NCBI GenBank assembly: GCA_027310725.1 | Contig: DAIDAG010000001.1 | Coordinates: forward strand, 1-64,000 | Length of the DNA stretch: 64,000 nt | DNA from: Sideroxydans sp. | GTDB taxonomy: Bacteria; Pseudomonadota; Gammaproteobacteria; Burkholderiales; Gallionellaceae | Direction: 5' to 3' | Shown: one piece after another, positions 54,203-63,191 of the stretch | Layout of the letters: every line of letters begins with the position of its first letter | Position numbering within the stretch: the stretch's first letter is position 1 | Made by a program: the position numbers and the translations under genes | The notes under the pieces: model-generated | What the model saw: only the letters and a program-made list of their open reading frames with translations | Database searches by the model: none | Told to the model about the DNA's origin: nothing

Positions 54203-56956
54203 ATGGAAGAAATCTTGCGCAAGCAAGCAAGCAAGCAAGCAAGCAAGCCTGATAGCAGTCTTGCTCCCACTTCCCTGCTCTGGACTGCGAGGCCGGGGAT
54301 GATGCGGTCTCTCAATGAGAGCATCGCGATAGTTGTGCGCACACTGGGTATTGATGAAGCTGCCGTCGCCAGGCGCAAAGCCTTTCTGGAAATTTCCGAT
54401 GCCGATGTGGCATGTTTGCAGACGCTGCACGCATCTTTGCAGGGTAGAACGCCGGATTTCGTTGACGCCTTTTATTCCCATCTATTGTCATACGAAGAAA
54501 CCCGCCGCTTTATTCCCGATCCCCATGTACTGGAACACCTGAAGCAGACCCAGGCAGCTTACTTTGATAGCCTGACTGCCGGCGACTATGGGCAAGACTA
54601 TATACATCACCGTCTTCGGGTCGGAGTTGCTCACCAACACGTCGGTCTCGCGCCGGAATGGTATTTGGGAGCGTACAGCAAATATCTGGCTGGATTGTTC
54701 CCTGAAATCTGGCAGCGCCTCGATGCGAACCCGGAAGCATTTATTGCCACCTGCCAGGCACTTATCAAGATTGTCCTGCTGGATATGGGCTTGGCCATGG
54801 ATACCTATATGCAGGCCAATTCGCAAACTATCCAGACCCTGAAGGAGTATGCCGACGTCGTATTTGCCAGCATTCCGGATGGACTGGTTGTACTTTCGCC
54901 CAACCTCACTATTCTGTCCGCCAACAGGGATTTCCTGAAGCGTTTCGGACTGACGGAAGCAATCGTGCACGGTGCCTGTCTGACGGATGTGCTGGTGGCC
55001 GATGGATTGCGTGGGCGAGCCCTGGAAGTATTGGCTACCGGAGATGCCCAGCATGATCTGCCTTTCAGTATGGGGCTGGTCGGCAGTTCCGAGCGTAAGC
55101 CGATGAGCGTAACCATCGCTGGAATACGCCTTGCAGAAGAAGAAGAAGAAGAAGCGCGCCTGCTTTTGATTGTGAAGGACCTTACCGAAGAAGAGAAATT
55201 GCGTACAGCCGCATTGGAATCCGAACGGCGTTTCAGGGATCTTGCCGAAACTGCGCACGACGGTATTATCATGAGCGATTCAGAAGGGCAGATTGTCTAT
55301 TTCAATCGGGCTGCAGAGCATATGTTCGGCTATCGCCGCAATCAGGTCATGGCGCGGCCGATCACAATCGTTCTGCCGGAACTGTTTTCTGACCAGTTGG
55401 AAGAAAGAAGGCGGCGCACGGCGGTGTGGGAGGCTTTGGGGAAACGCCGTGATGATACCGTCTTCATGGTGGAGGGCTCTAGCAGCGCCTTCAAAGGCGC
55501 CAAGGGCGAGATTATTACCTATATGTTGCGAGACCTGACCGAGCGCAAACAATTCGAGAACCAGTTGATGCATCTGGCGCATCACGATTCGCTGACCAAT
55601 CTTCCCAACCGCAAGTTTTTCCGGGAACGCCTCGGCATCAGCCTGAACGAGGCGACGCTGAAAGGCGAACAGCTGGCGGTTCTGTTTCTCGATCTGGATC
55701 GGTTCAAACTGATCAACGATACGCTCGGGCATACGATGGGCGACAGGCTGCTACTGATGGTGGGCGAACGGCTTGCCGGCTGTTTCCGCAGGGGCGACGT
55801 GCTGGCCCGCTTGGGAGGGGATGAGTTCGTGATGTTGTTGCAGGGACTTTCCGAAATACAGGATGCCGCGCTCGTTGCCCAGAAAATCCAGGTTGCCTTA
55901 TCTCAGCCGTTTCAGCTGGAAGAACATGAGGTTTTTGCGGCAGCCAGCATCGGCATCGCACTTTATCCCTCGGATGCCACTGATGCGGACAGCCTCATCC
56001 GGTGTGCCGACTGCGCCATGTACCAGGCCAAAGAGCAAGGGGCGGGGTATCAGTTCTATCAGCCCGAACTGGAAGGCTTGTCGGCCGAACGGCTTGTACT
56101 GGAGAACAGCTTGCGCAAGGCCATGGAACGAGGCGAACTGCTGCTGCACTATCAGCCCAAGATTGAGCTTGCAAGCGGCACAGTGATCGGACTGGAGGCG
56201 CTGCTGCGCTGGAATCACCCAACCAAGGGCATGATCTCGCCGGACCAGTTTATTCCGCTTGCGGAGGAAACCGGGCTGATCGTCCCGATCGGCGAATGGG
56301 TTTTGCGGACAGCGTGCTTGCAAATCAAGGACTGGCAGCAGAAGGGCATCTTGATTCCTGTGGCGATTAATCTGTCGGCTCGTCAATTCAGGCATCTGTC
56401 GACCGTCAGCGAAACGAGGGAAGGCAATCATCGGGAAGGACATGCAGAACGGGGCCTGGTGGAGACTATCGACAAAGTGCTTAGTGAGACGGGAGTAGAT
56501 CCCTCCAGCCTGGAACTGGAGATTACCGAAAGCATTTTGATGCAGAATATCTCGATGGCGGCTAACATCTTGCAGGCGTTGAGCGGGAAAGGGATGCGCA
56601 TCTTTATCGACGATTTCGGGACCGGCTATTCTTCGCTGAGCTATCTCAAGCGTCTGCCTATCGATACCATCAAGATCGACAAATCTTTTGTGAGGGATAT
56701 TACGACCGATCAGGACGATGCGGCGATCGTGGCGACTATTATCGCCATGGCTCGCAGCTTGCGCCTCAAGGTGGTGGCCGAAGGAGTGGAAACTCGGGAA
56801 CAGTTTGATTTTCTGCTCGAGCACGGCTGCGATGCCATGCAAGGCTATTTATACAGCCAACCGCTGGCAGCGGAAGACATCCCCCTTTTGCTATGGAGGT
56901 CGCACAATTCCGGCACCCTGGTTACTGGCGAGAAATCGATTCCCGCAGGGGTATAG
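54203..56956 (+). CDS. Globin-PAS-PAS-GGDEF-EAL c-di-GMP protein with a repeat-bearing 5' end
   Basis: A 917-aa sensor. Residues 7-16 are encoded by (AAGC)7 and read KQASKQASK-like; then a globin-coupled sensor (about 40-205; RVGVAHQHVGLAPEWYLGAY), two PAS domains (about 215-325 and 345-455; SIPDGLVVLSPNL and TAHDGIIMSDSEGQIVYFNR), GGDEF (ARLGGDEF, I-site RRGD) and EAL (GLEALLRWNHPTKGMISPDQ; IDDFGTGYSSLSYLKRLPID). The EAL domain carries a short charged insertion (SETREGNHREGHAE). TAAGGGA precedes the ATG. An in-frame ATGATG near 54300 just ahead of the globin domain could serve as a second start if the repeat shifts the frame. Confidence 0.88.
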   Translation: MEEILRKQASKQASKPDSSLAPTSLLWTARPGMMRSLNESIAIVVRTLGIDEAAVARRKAFLEISDADVACLQTLHASLQGRTPDFVDAFYSHLLSYEETRRFIPDPHVLEHLKQTQAAYFDSLTAGDYGQDYIHHRLRVGVAHQHVGLAPEWYLGAYSKYLAGLFPEIWQRLDANPEAFIATCQALIKIVLLDMGLAMDTYMQANSQTIQTLKEYADVVFASIPDGLVVLSPNLTILSANRDFLKRFGLTEAIVHGACLTDVLVADGLRGRALEVLATGDAQHDLPFSMGLVGSSERKPMSVTIAGIRLAEEEEEEARLLLIVKDLTEEEKLRTAALESERRFRDLAETAHDGIIMSDSEGQIVYFNRAAEHMFGYRRNQVMARPITIVLPELFSDQLEERRRRTAVWEALGKRRDDTVFMVEGSSSAFKGAKGEIITYMLRDLTERKQFENQLMHLAHHDSLTNLPNRKFFRERLGISLNEATLKGEQLAVLFLDLDRFKLINDTLGHTMGDRLLLMVGERLAGCFRRGDVLARLGGDEFVMLLQGLSEIQDAALVAQKIQVALSQPFQLEEHEVFAAASIGIALYPSDATDADSLIRCADCAMYQAKEQGAGYQFYQPELEGLSAERLVLENSLRKAMERGELLLHYQPKIELASGTVIGLEALLRWNHPTKGMISPDQFIPLAEETGLIVPIGEWVLRTACLQIKDWQQKGILIPVAINLSARQFRHLSTVSETREGNHREGHAERGLVETIDKVLSETGVDPSSLELEITESILMQNISMAANILQALSGKGMRIFIDDFGTGYSSLSYLKRLPIDTIKIDKSFVRDITTDQDDAAIVATIIAMARSLRLKVVAEGVETREQFDFLLEHGCDAMQGYLYSQPLAAEDIPLLLWRSHNSGTLVTGEKSIPAGV
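54221..54248 (+). repeat. (AAGC)7 tetranucleotide repeat inside a coding start
   Basis: Seven perfect AAGC units, preceded by GC of a partial unit, starting seven codons after the ATG of the globin-PAS-GGDEF-EAL gene. Gain or loss of one 4-bp unit would shift the frame, the classic basis of contingency loci. Confidence 0.8.
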
Positions 56957-57154
56957 TCACTATCTGAGTTTCGGTAATTCGCAGATGTGGCATAAATGCA
57001 CAGCAGCTAGGTATTGCCGATGGTCAGCTGGCGCCGCGGCTATAGGTATTACCTGATTGTCCGGATATGAACGGACCGGCTCAGATAGAAATTCCGTCCG
57101 CTGAATACCCATAATCATTTCATGTGTTAGATGGATGCGAGAAGATATAGATCA
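56957..57154. other. Intergenic region, no gene seen
   Basis: First part of the 440-base gap between the globin-PAS-GGDEF-EAL gene and the hybrid kinase gene. No credible ORF. The hairpin-like palindrome of the gap is listed separately at 57155. Confidence 0.35.
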
Positions 57155-57180
57155 AGATATATGTCTTTCGGCATATATCT
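57155..57180. promoter_or_regulatory. Perfect 9-bp inverted repeat upstream of the hybrid kinase
   Basis: AGATATATG (57155-57163), 8-nt spacer, CATATATCT (57172-57180). AT-rich, without a following T-run, so an operator is more likely than a terminator. It lies 215 bp upstream of the kinase start. Confidence 0.45.
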
Positions 57181-57394
57181 AAACGTAAGTCCTGCTGTTA
57201 TATTGAAGAAGGAAGTTGTGTTTCCATAATTTCATAAGTGTATGGAAAACATCAGTTCAGTTGCCGGTTAAACAAGACCCGATAAGCGCTGTTATCCTGC
57301 GCATCATTCCAGGTAGCCCACGCCACGCATAGGGCACAAAGGCAGTGCTAATAGCTGGTGATGCCAGCTCCACCTGGTTATTTGGAGGCGCACG

Positions 57395-60300
57395 ATGCAC
57401 GCTCCTAATCGAACTTGGTTGCGCCCGTCTCTTGCGATGTTGCCTCCGATTATTGCATTCGGTCTGCAATGGGTGTTCTGGTCCGCTATTCGGCCATACG
57501 CATGGCTCCTGTTTCTCCCTACCGTATTTATCAGTTCCTGGATCGGCGGACTCATTCCGGGGCTGATATCCACAGTCTTATCCGCTACACTTGTCAGCTG
57601 GTTCTTCATTCCGCCCCAATTTTCTTTCAGCGGTAAGACGCCCATGTCGCTTTCTTCGATCGGCCTATTTTGCATCATGGGTGTTCTGTTCAGCATATTT
57701 CATGATCGGCTGAGAAGAGCGAATCAGAAGGCTGAAGAGATCAATGCCAGTTTGCGCACCAGCGAGGAGAATCTTTCCGTCACGCTTAGTTCGATTGGCG
57801 ATGCGGTAATGACTACCGATGCGCAAGGACGTGTCACCCGCCTGAATGTCATAGCAGAACGCCTTACCGGCTGGTCGCAGGCGGAGGCGATTACCCTTCC
57901 GGTGGCCGATATCTTTCACATCATCAACCAGAATACGCGTCAGCCCGCACCGAATCCCGTGGAAGCTGCCTTGGCGCAAGGCATCGTTCATGGCTTGGCC
58001 AATGACACCGTGTTGATTGCGCGTGACGGCAGCGAGATTCCAATCGCTGACAGTTGTGCCCCCATTCGCAATCGCGATGGGCTTGTAATCGGGACCATAC
58101 TGGTCTTCCACGATGTAACCAGGGAATACGCTGCTCAGAAGGCGTTGCGGGACAGCTCCACGCGCATTCAGACCATTCTCAATACCGTTGTTGAAGGCAT
58201 CATCAGTATCAATGAACAAGGCATCATTGAGACCCTGAACCCGGCAGCAGAGCGCATCTTCGACTATTCCGCCGCCGAGATTATTGGGCAGAACGTCAAC
58301 GTCCTGATGCCCGAACCTTACCATAGCCAGCACGACGGATTCATCGAGCGCTACTGCACTACCGGCAAAGCGCATATCATCGGTAACAGCAGCGGACGCG
58401 AGGTGAAAGGTCGACGCAGGGACGGCAGCACATTCCCTCTGGAGCTGGCGGTGAGTGAGATGTGGCTGGGTGATCGTCGCTACTTCACCGGAAGCACGCG
58501 CGACATATCGGCGCGCAAGGAGGCCGAGAATCAGCTGGACCGCTTTTTCTCGCTCTCGCTGGATATGCTATGCATCTCCAGTGCAGAAGGGTATTTCAAG
58601 CGCGTCAATCCTGCGTTTACGCTGGCGCTGGGCTGGAGTGTCGAGGAGATGTTGTCGCATCCATTCCTTTTTTTCGTGCACCCGGATGATCAGGTCGCAA
58701 CGTTGCACGAAGTCGAAAGGCAAATTAAGGCCGGTGAGAGTGTTCTGCATTTCGAGAACCGCTATCGGCACAAGAATGGCTCATGGCGTCTGCTGTCATG
58801 GGTATCCAAACCTCATACCGGCGGACTCATGTTCGCGACCGCGCGCGATATCACCGAACAACGACAAGCTGAACAAGCCCTGATTGCCGCAAGGGATCAA
58901 GCCGAATTGGCCAATCATGCCAAGGATTCGTTCCTCGCCACCATGAGCCATGAAATCCGGACGCCTCTTACCGGCATGCTGGGGATGCTTGAACTGCTTT
59001 CCATGAGCGATCTTGACAAAGAACAACGCGAAACGCTGGACGTGGCATGGGAATCCGGCCGGGGTTTGTTGCGCATCGTCAGCGATATCCTCGATTGGTC
59101 CAAGATTGAGGAGGGCAAGCTGGAGCTGTCGCTACGCTCCACTTCAATATCGCAGTTGCTGATCGAAGTGGTCAACACCTATTCGCGCGTGGCCAGTTCC
59201 AAGAGCCTCATCTTGAAACAGCGCCTCGATCCGCGCATCAGCTCTGCGCACATCGTCGACCCTCTGCGCCTTGCGCAGGTGCTGAACAACTTTGTCAGCA
59301 ATGCGATCAAGTTCACCGAACATGGAGAAATCGAGTTGCGCGCGGAATTCCAGGAGAGGTGCGACAGCGACGAGAGAATACGCTTCTCTGTCAGGGATAC
59401 CGGCATCGGGATATCCATGGCAGCCCAGCAGCGCCTGTTTCAGCATTACCGGCAGGAGAGAGCGCGGACACAGCCCGGATGTATGGGGGTACCGGGCTGG
59501 GGTTGGCGATCTGCCGGCGATTGTCGGAGATGATGGACGGGCAAATCGGAGTGGAAAGCGAGCTGGGCCGGGGATCCACCTTCAGCATCACGCTAACACT
59601 GCCGATTTCCGCTGCAATTGGGGAGGGACTGCAAATTCAAAGCTTGGAGGTAAAACACAAGAAAATTGAGCCGCTGTTTGATGGTGGCACGGAGGCCCCG
59701 TTGGTGCTGGCGGTCGATGACCATCCGATCAACCGCGATTTACTGGCGCGCCAGATCAGGTTGCTCGGCCTGCGCGCTGAAACGGCCGAGAATGGACTGG
59801 TGGCACTCTCAATGTGGAAGGAGGGAGGCTTTATGCTGGTCATTACCGATTGCCACATGCCCGAAATGGATGGTTATGCACTTTCGCGCGCGATACGCAA
59901 GATCGAGGCCGAACAGGGGAGGGCGCACATGCCTATCATCGCATGGACGGCCAACGCGCTTGCCGAGGAATCGGATCGTTGCCAAGCTGCCGGCATGGAT
60001 GAATTGCTGGTCAAACCGGCCGACATGACGCGATTAAGAAAGATTTTGGCGAAGCAGCTTGCTGTCGCCGAACCCGGTGACACTCAGCCCGCTGCATCAT
60101 TGCATGATGCCGAAAACGGGGAAGCCGGAAGTCTGATCGATTATGACGTGTTGAATATGGTGGTGCCGGACAAGGAAGCCCAAATTCGATTGCTGAGGGA
60201 TTTCCAGGCTCATATCCGAACAGACCTCGCCAAGCTGATGGAAGCTCTGTTGCAAGATGAACCCGTTGATGCGGCAAACATCGTCCACCGCATGAAGGGC

Positions 60301-60483
60301 TCCAGTCGCATGGTCGGTGCCATGCGTATGGCAAATGCCTGTGCAGCCATCGAACAGGCTGCACGCAATGCCGATATGGCTGGGGCACGGCAGAAGAAGG
60401 TGTTTCTGGATAATATTATCGTGCAAATGGAAACATTGATTGACTCTTTAATGAGCGCAGCAAACCCGATGGCGACCAAATGA
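57395..60483 (+). pseudogene. Hybrid sensor histidine kinase (DUF4118-like TM, PAS x3, HisKA, HATPase, REC, HPT) broken by a frameshift
   Basis: Frame 1 (57395-59533) gives about four N-terminal transmembrane helices, three PAS domains (near residues 125-245, 255-370 and 375-500) and HisKA with FLATMSHEIRTPLTGMLGML, then enters HATPase (FSVRDTGIGISMAAQQRLFQ). At a GAGAGAG run (59456-59462) it loses frame and stops. The other frame resumes exactly there with ARMYGGTGLGLAICRRLSEM and continues through a receiver domain (LVLAVDDHPINRDLL; VITDCHMPEMDGYAL; LLVKPAD) and an HPT domain (ANIVHRMKGSSRMVGAMRMA) to 60483. The full product would be about 1030 aa. Either a genuine slippage mutation or a base error. 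TTGGAGG precedes the ATG; the stop overlaps the next gene (ATGA). Confidence 0.8.
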
Positions 60484-62423
60484 AGATCGATGAATTGAAC
60501 CTGTTGGTTGTGGAGGATGACGACTTCCAACGCCAGACACTGCTAAACATGTTGCGTTCATTGGGGGCGGCATCGGTTGTCGGCGCGGGGAACGGCAAGC
60601 AGGCACTCGAAATTATTCGCAGAGCCGATTCCAGGCCGGTGGATATTGCCTTTTGCGATTTGAACATGCCGGAAATGGATGGCATGGAATTCCTGCGGCA
60701 TCTCAGTCAGGAACACCGGAATATAGCGATCATCATTCTCAGCTCGTTGGATAGTAAACTGCTGGCTTCGGTGGGCAGGATGACGAACATGTACGGCATC
60801 CAGTTGCTCGGCGCAGTCGAGAAACCTATCCTGCCGTCTCATCTCAAGGAAATATTCTCCAAATACGACAGCTCGGCGGGCAAAAGGGAACCCCAACCCA
60901 GTCCCGTAAAGAGCTATACGCTGGAAGAAATACATCAGGGAATCCGCGCAAATCAATTCGTGCCGTACTTCCAACCCAAGGTGGATTTGCGCACGGGCCG
61001 CCTGATCGGGGCTGAGGCGCTGGCGCGCTGGATTCACCCGGAACATGGGGTAGTCAGTCCCTATGCCTTCATTCCCCTCCTGGAGCAGACAAGGAATATC
61101 GATGGCCTGACTTTTCATATTCTCAAGGAGTCTGCGGTTGCGTGCCGCTCCTTTCATGATCAGGGCCACTTATTGACTATTTCCGTCAATCTCTCGCTTG
61201 TCTCGCTGAATGATACTGCGTTGGCTGACAAGATCACCAGGGTGGTACGCGAAGCGGGGGTCGATCCGCAGTATATCGTTCTGGAAATCACCGAATCCGC
61301 GGCCATGACCGATGGCGCTCATGCTCTGGAGAATCTCGCTCGATTGTGCATGAATGGATTCGCACTCTCCATCGATGATTACGGAACTGGGTATTCCAGT
61401 TTGCAGCAACTCACGCGCATTGCTTTCAGCGAATTGAAGATCGATCAATCTTTCGTGAAGGACTTCTTTGCCAACAAGGCGTTGCGCGTGGTTGTCGAAT
61501 CGAGCATCGATATGGCGCATAAACTACTGGTGAAGAGCGCGGCCGAAGGAGTGGAAAGTCAGCGGGACTGGGATGCGTTAGCGAGCATTGGATGCGATAC
61601 AGCACAGGGCTATTTCATCGCCATGCCGATGGATGCAACGGCTTTCCAAGACTTCATGTTGAACTATAAGCCAAAATCCATTGCCGGAATGCCGCGACAG
61701 ACCCAGCACTTCACTCATGAGAGCAGCAAGGTAAAAATCCTGGTTGTCGATGACGACAGTTTTACGCGCAGAATCATTCTGCAAGTCCTCCACGATTTCG
61801 GATTCTCGAATATCACGGATACAGATAACGCGGAGTCTGCGATCAACCTGTTCGAGAACAACGCATTCGATTTGATTATTACTGACGTTAATATGTCCGG
61901 GATGAACGGTCTGGAATTCACCCGCTTGATCCGGGCTGGCAAGACATATGCAAAACCGGAGACCAGAATCATGGTGTTGAGCTCTTTCTCGCAAACGCAG
62001 ATTCTTGGGACTGCGTTGGCGCTGGATATAAACGGTTTTCTGGTCAAACCCATCATTCCGGCCATATTGGAAGAGAAAATTGCTCAGGCCATGTCTGAAC
62101 GTCTCCATCTCCACTCGCCATTAGCCTATGAGGCCGTCAAGACTGAATTGAATAGCCTTTCGGGCGTAACAGGGCGCGCTCCTGAAGCGGCCATCACGTT
62201 GGGAAATGGCCACGCAGCAAGCCATATCGAACACCAGCCGCCCCGTCGTCTTTCCCTGTATAGGCTGCGCCCCGGAATGACCTTGAAGGAGAATGTCCAT
62301 CTCAAGGACGGAACACTGATCCTGTCGTCCGGGCATACCCTTTCCGAGTTGTCGATCAATCGCCTGATCGATCTCAAGGTGCTGCTGCCTGCAACCGGCA
62401 TTGCTATTCAGGAATACATCTAA
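60480..62423 (+). CDS. REC-EAL-REC response regulator phosphodiesterase
   Basis: A 647-aa cytoplasmic protein: receiver 1 (residues 1-125; LLVVEDDDFQRQTLLNMLR, FCDLNMPEMDGMEFL), EAL phosphodiesterase (about 150-390; IGAEALARWIHPEHGVVSPY, IDDYGTGYSSLQQLTRIAF), receiver 2 (about 420-545; ILVVDDDSFTRRIILQVLHD, IITDVNMSGMNGLEF, FLVKPI) and a C-terminal tail of about 100 residues (RLRPGMTLKENVHLKDGTLI) like the start of VpsR/HDOD-linked regulators. Coupled by ATGA to the hybrid kinase, so it is the obvious phosphorelay output: kinase HPT to REC, altering c-di-GMP hydrolysis. Confidence 0.88.
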   Translation: MKIDELNLLVVEDDDFQRQTLLNMLRSLGAASVVGAGNGKQALEIIRRADSRPVDIAFCDLNMPEMDGMEFLRHLSQEHRNIAIIILSSLDSKLLASVGRMTNMYGIQLLGAVEKPILPSHLKEIFSKYDSSAGKREPQPSPVKSYTLEEIHQGIRANQFVPYFQPKVDLRTGRLIGAEALARWIHPEHGVVSPYAFIPLLEQTRNIDGLTFHILKESAVACRSFHDQGHLLTISVNLSLVSLNDTALADKITRVVREAGVDPQYIVLEITESAAMTDGAHALENLARLCMNGFALSIDDYGTGYSSLQQLTRIAFSELKIDQSFVKDFFANKALRVVVESSIDMAHKLLVKSAAEGVESQRDWDALASIGCDTAQGYFIAMPMDATAFQDFMLNYKPKSIAGMPRQTQHFTHESSKVKILVVDDDSFTRRIILQVLHDFGFSNITDTDNAESAINLFENNAFDLIITDVNMSGMNGLEFTRLIRAGKTYAKPETRIMVLSSFSQTQILGTALALDINGFLVKPIIPAILEEKIAQAMSERLHLHSPLAYEAVKTELNSLSGVTGRAPEAAITLGNGHAASHIEHQPPRRLSLYRLRPGMTLKENVHLKDGTLILSSGHTLSELSINRLIDLKVLLPATGIAIQEYI

Positions 62424-62646
62424 GGTAGCAATCGAGGATGGCTGAGATATCCAGGGCTTTATGCGGTGCAGGCTGTATGATCTTAGGTGGCGGGTTTGAT
62501 ATCGTTTTGCATGGCGGAACTCATGGTAACCGCACATGTTCCCTGATTTTGTCGCACGGCTCCTAAATGCGACATCCATCCTGTATGATTTCCAACTTGT
62601 CGTTCCACACGTCATACCATATCAATCGAGCAACTCCTGTATCGAC

Positions 62647-62928
62647 ATGAACCGCGCAGACCTTATTCAGCTTCTGGCGAATAAATTCCATCCGCTCACG
62701 GCCGGGGATGTCGAGCTGTCAGTCCGCACCCTCCTGGACGGCATAGCGCATACCTTGGCCAAGGGGGATAGGATAGAGATACGCGGATTCGGCAGCTTCT
62801 GCCTTAACTATCGTCCGCCGCGCAAAGGGCGCAACCCAAAGTCCGGCGCAACCGTCTTGATTCCGGCCAAGTACGTACCGCATTTCAAAGCCGGCAAGGA
62901 ATTGCGAGAGCGCGTCGATATCCGATGA
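62647..62928 (+). CDS. IHF-beta-like nucleoid DNA-bending protein (copy 2)
   Basis: A 93-aa protein with the same length and layout as the gene at 6228: [48 protein letters not shown]. The ATG at 62647 aligns with the IHF start; the frame is open upstream to 62536 but lacks family similarity there. Two such copies in one window suggest lateral acquisition or duplication rather than the housekeeping subunit. Confidence 0.85.
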   Translation: MNRADLIQLLANKFHPLTAGDVELSVRTLLDGIAHTLAKGDRIEIRGFGSFCLNYRPPRKGRNPKSGATVLIPAKYVPHFKAGKELRERVDIR

Positions 62929-62947
62929 CCGGTATAAGGCAAAGCCA

Positions 62948-63058
62948 GTGAACAAGGATACAATCATCCTCCCCGTATTTTTTGTGGTGGGCACTTTCAT
63001 CGGCCTCGTTCTATTTGTGATCTGGGCAGACAAGCTAGAGAAAGCAAACAGGAAATAG
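62948..63058 (+). CDS. 36-aa single-pass membrane ORF
   Basis: GTG start at 62948 with AAGGC upstream; NKDTIILPVFFVVGTFIGLV continues to a helix ending FVIWADKLEKANRK. A clean transmembrane segment with charged flanks, 19 bp after the IHF-like gene, so probably cotranscribed. Small size means coding is probable, not certain. Confidence 0.45.
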   Translation: MNKDTIILPVFFVVGTFIGLVLFVIWADKLEKANRK

Positions 63059-63191
63059 GTTTGGCGAAATTCTCTTCGACTCAATGCCTGGCGTTTCCCA
63101 GTGATGGTAGCCACGGATGCATTTCCATCAAAAACAAATCTCCCCGCCAGCACCGACTTGGCCAGCGAGCCCATAATACTTTCCCCTCAAC

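Noticed and set aside
55135-55157. GAA trinucleotide run inside the globin-PAS-GGDEF-EAL gene
   Set aside because: Unit changes would only add or remove glutamates without shifting the frame, so it is not a phase-variation switch like the AAGC run.
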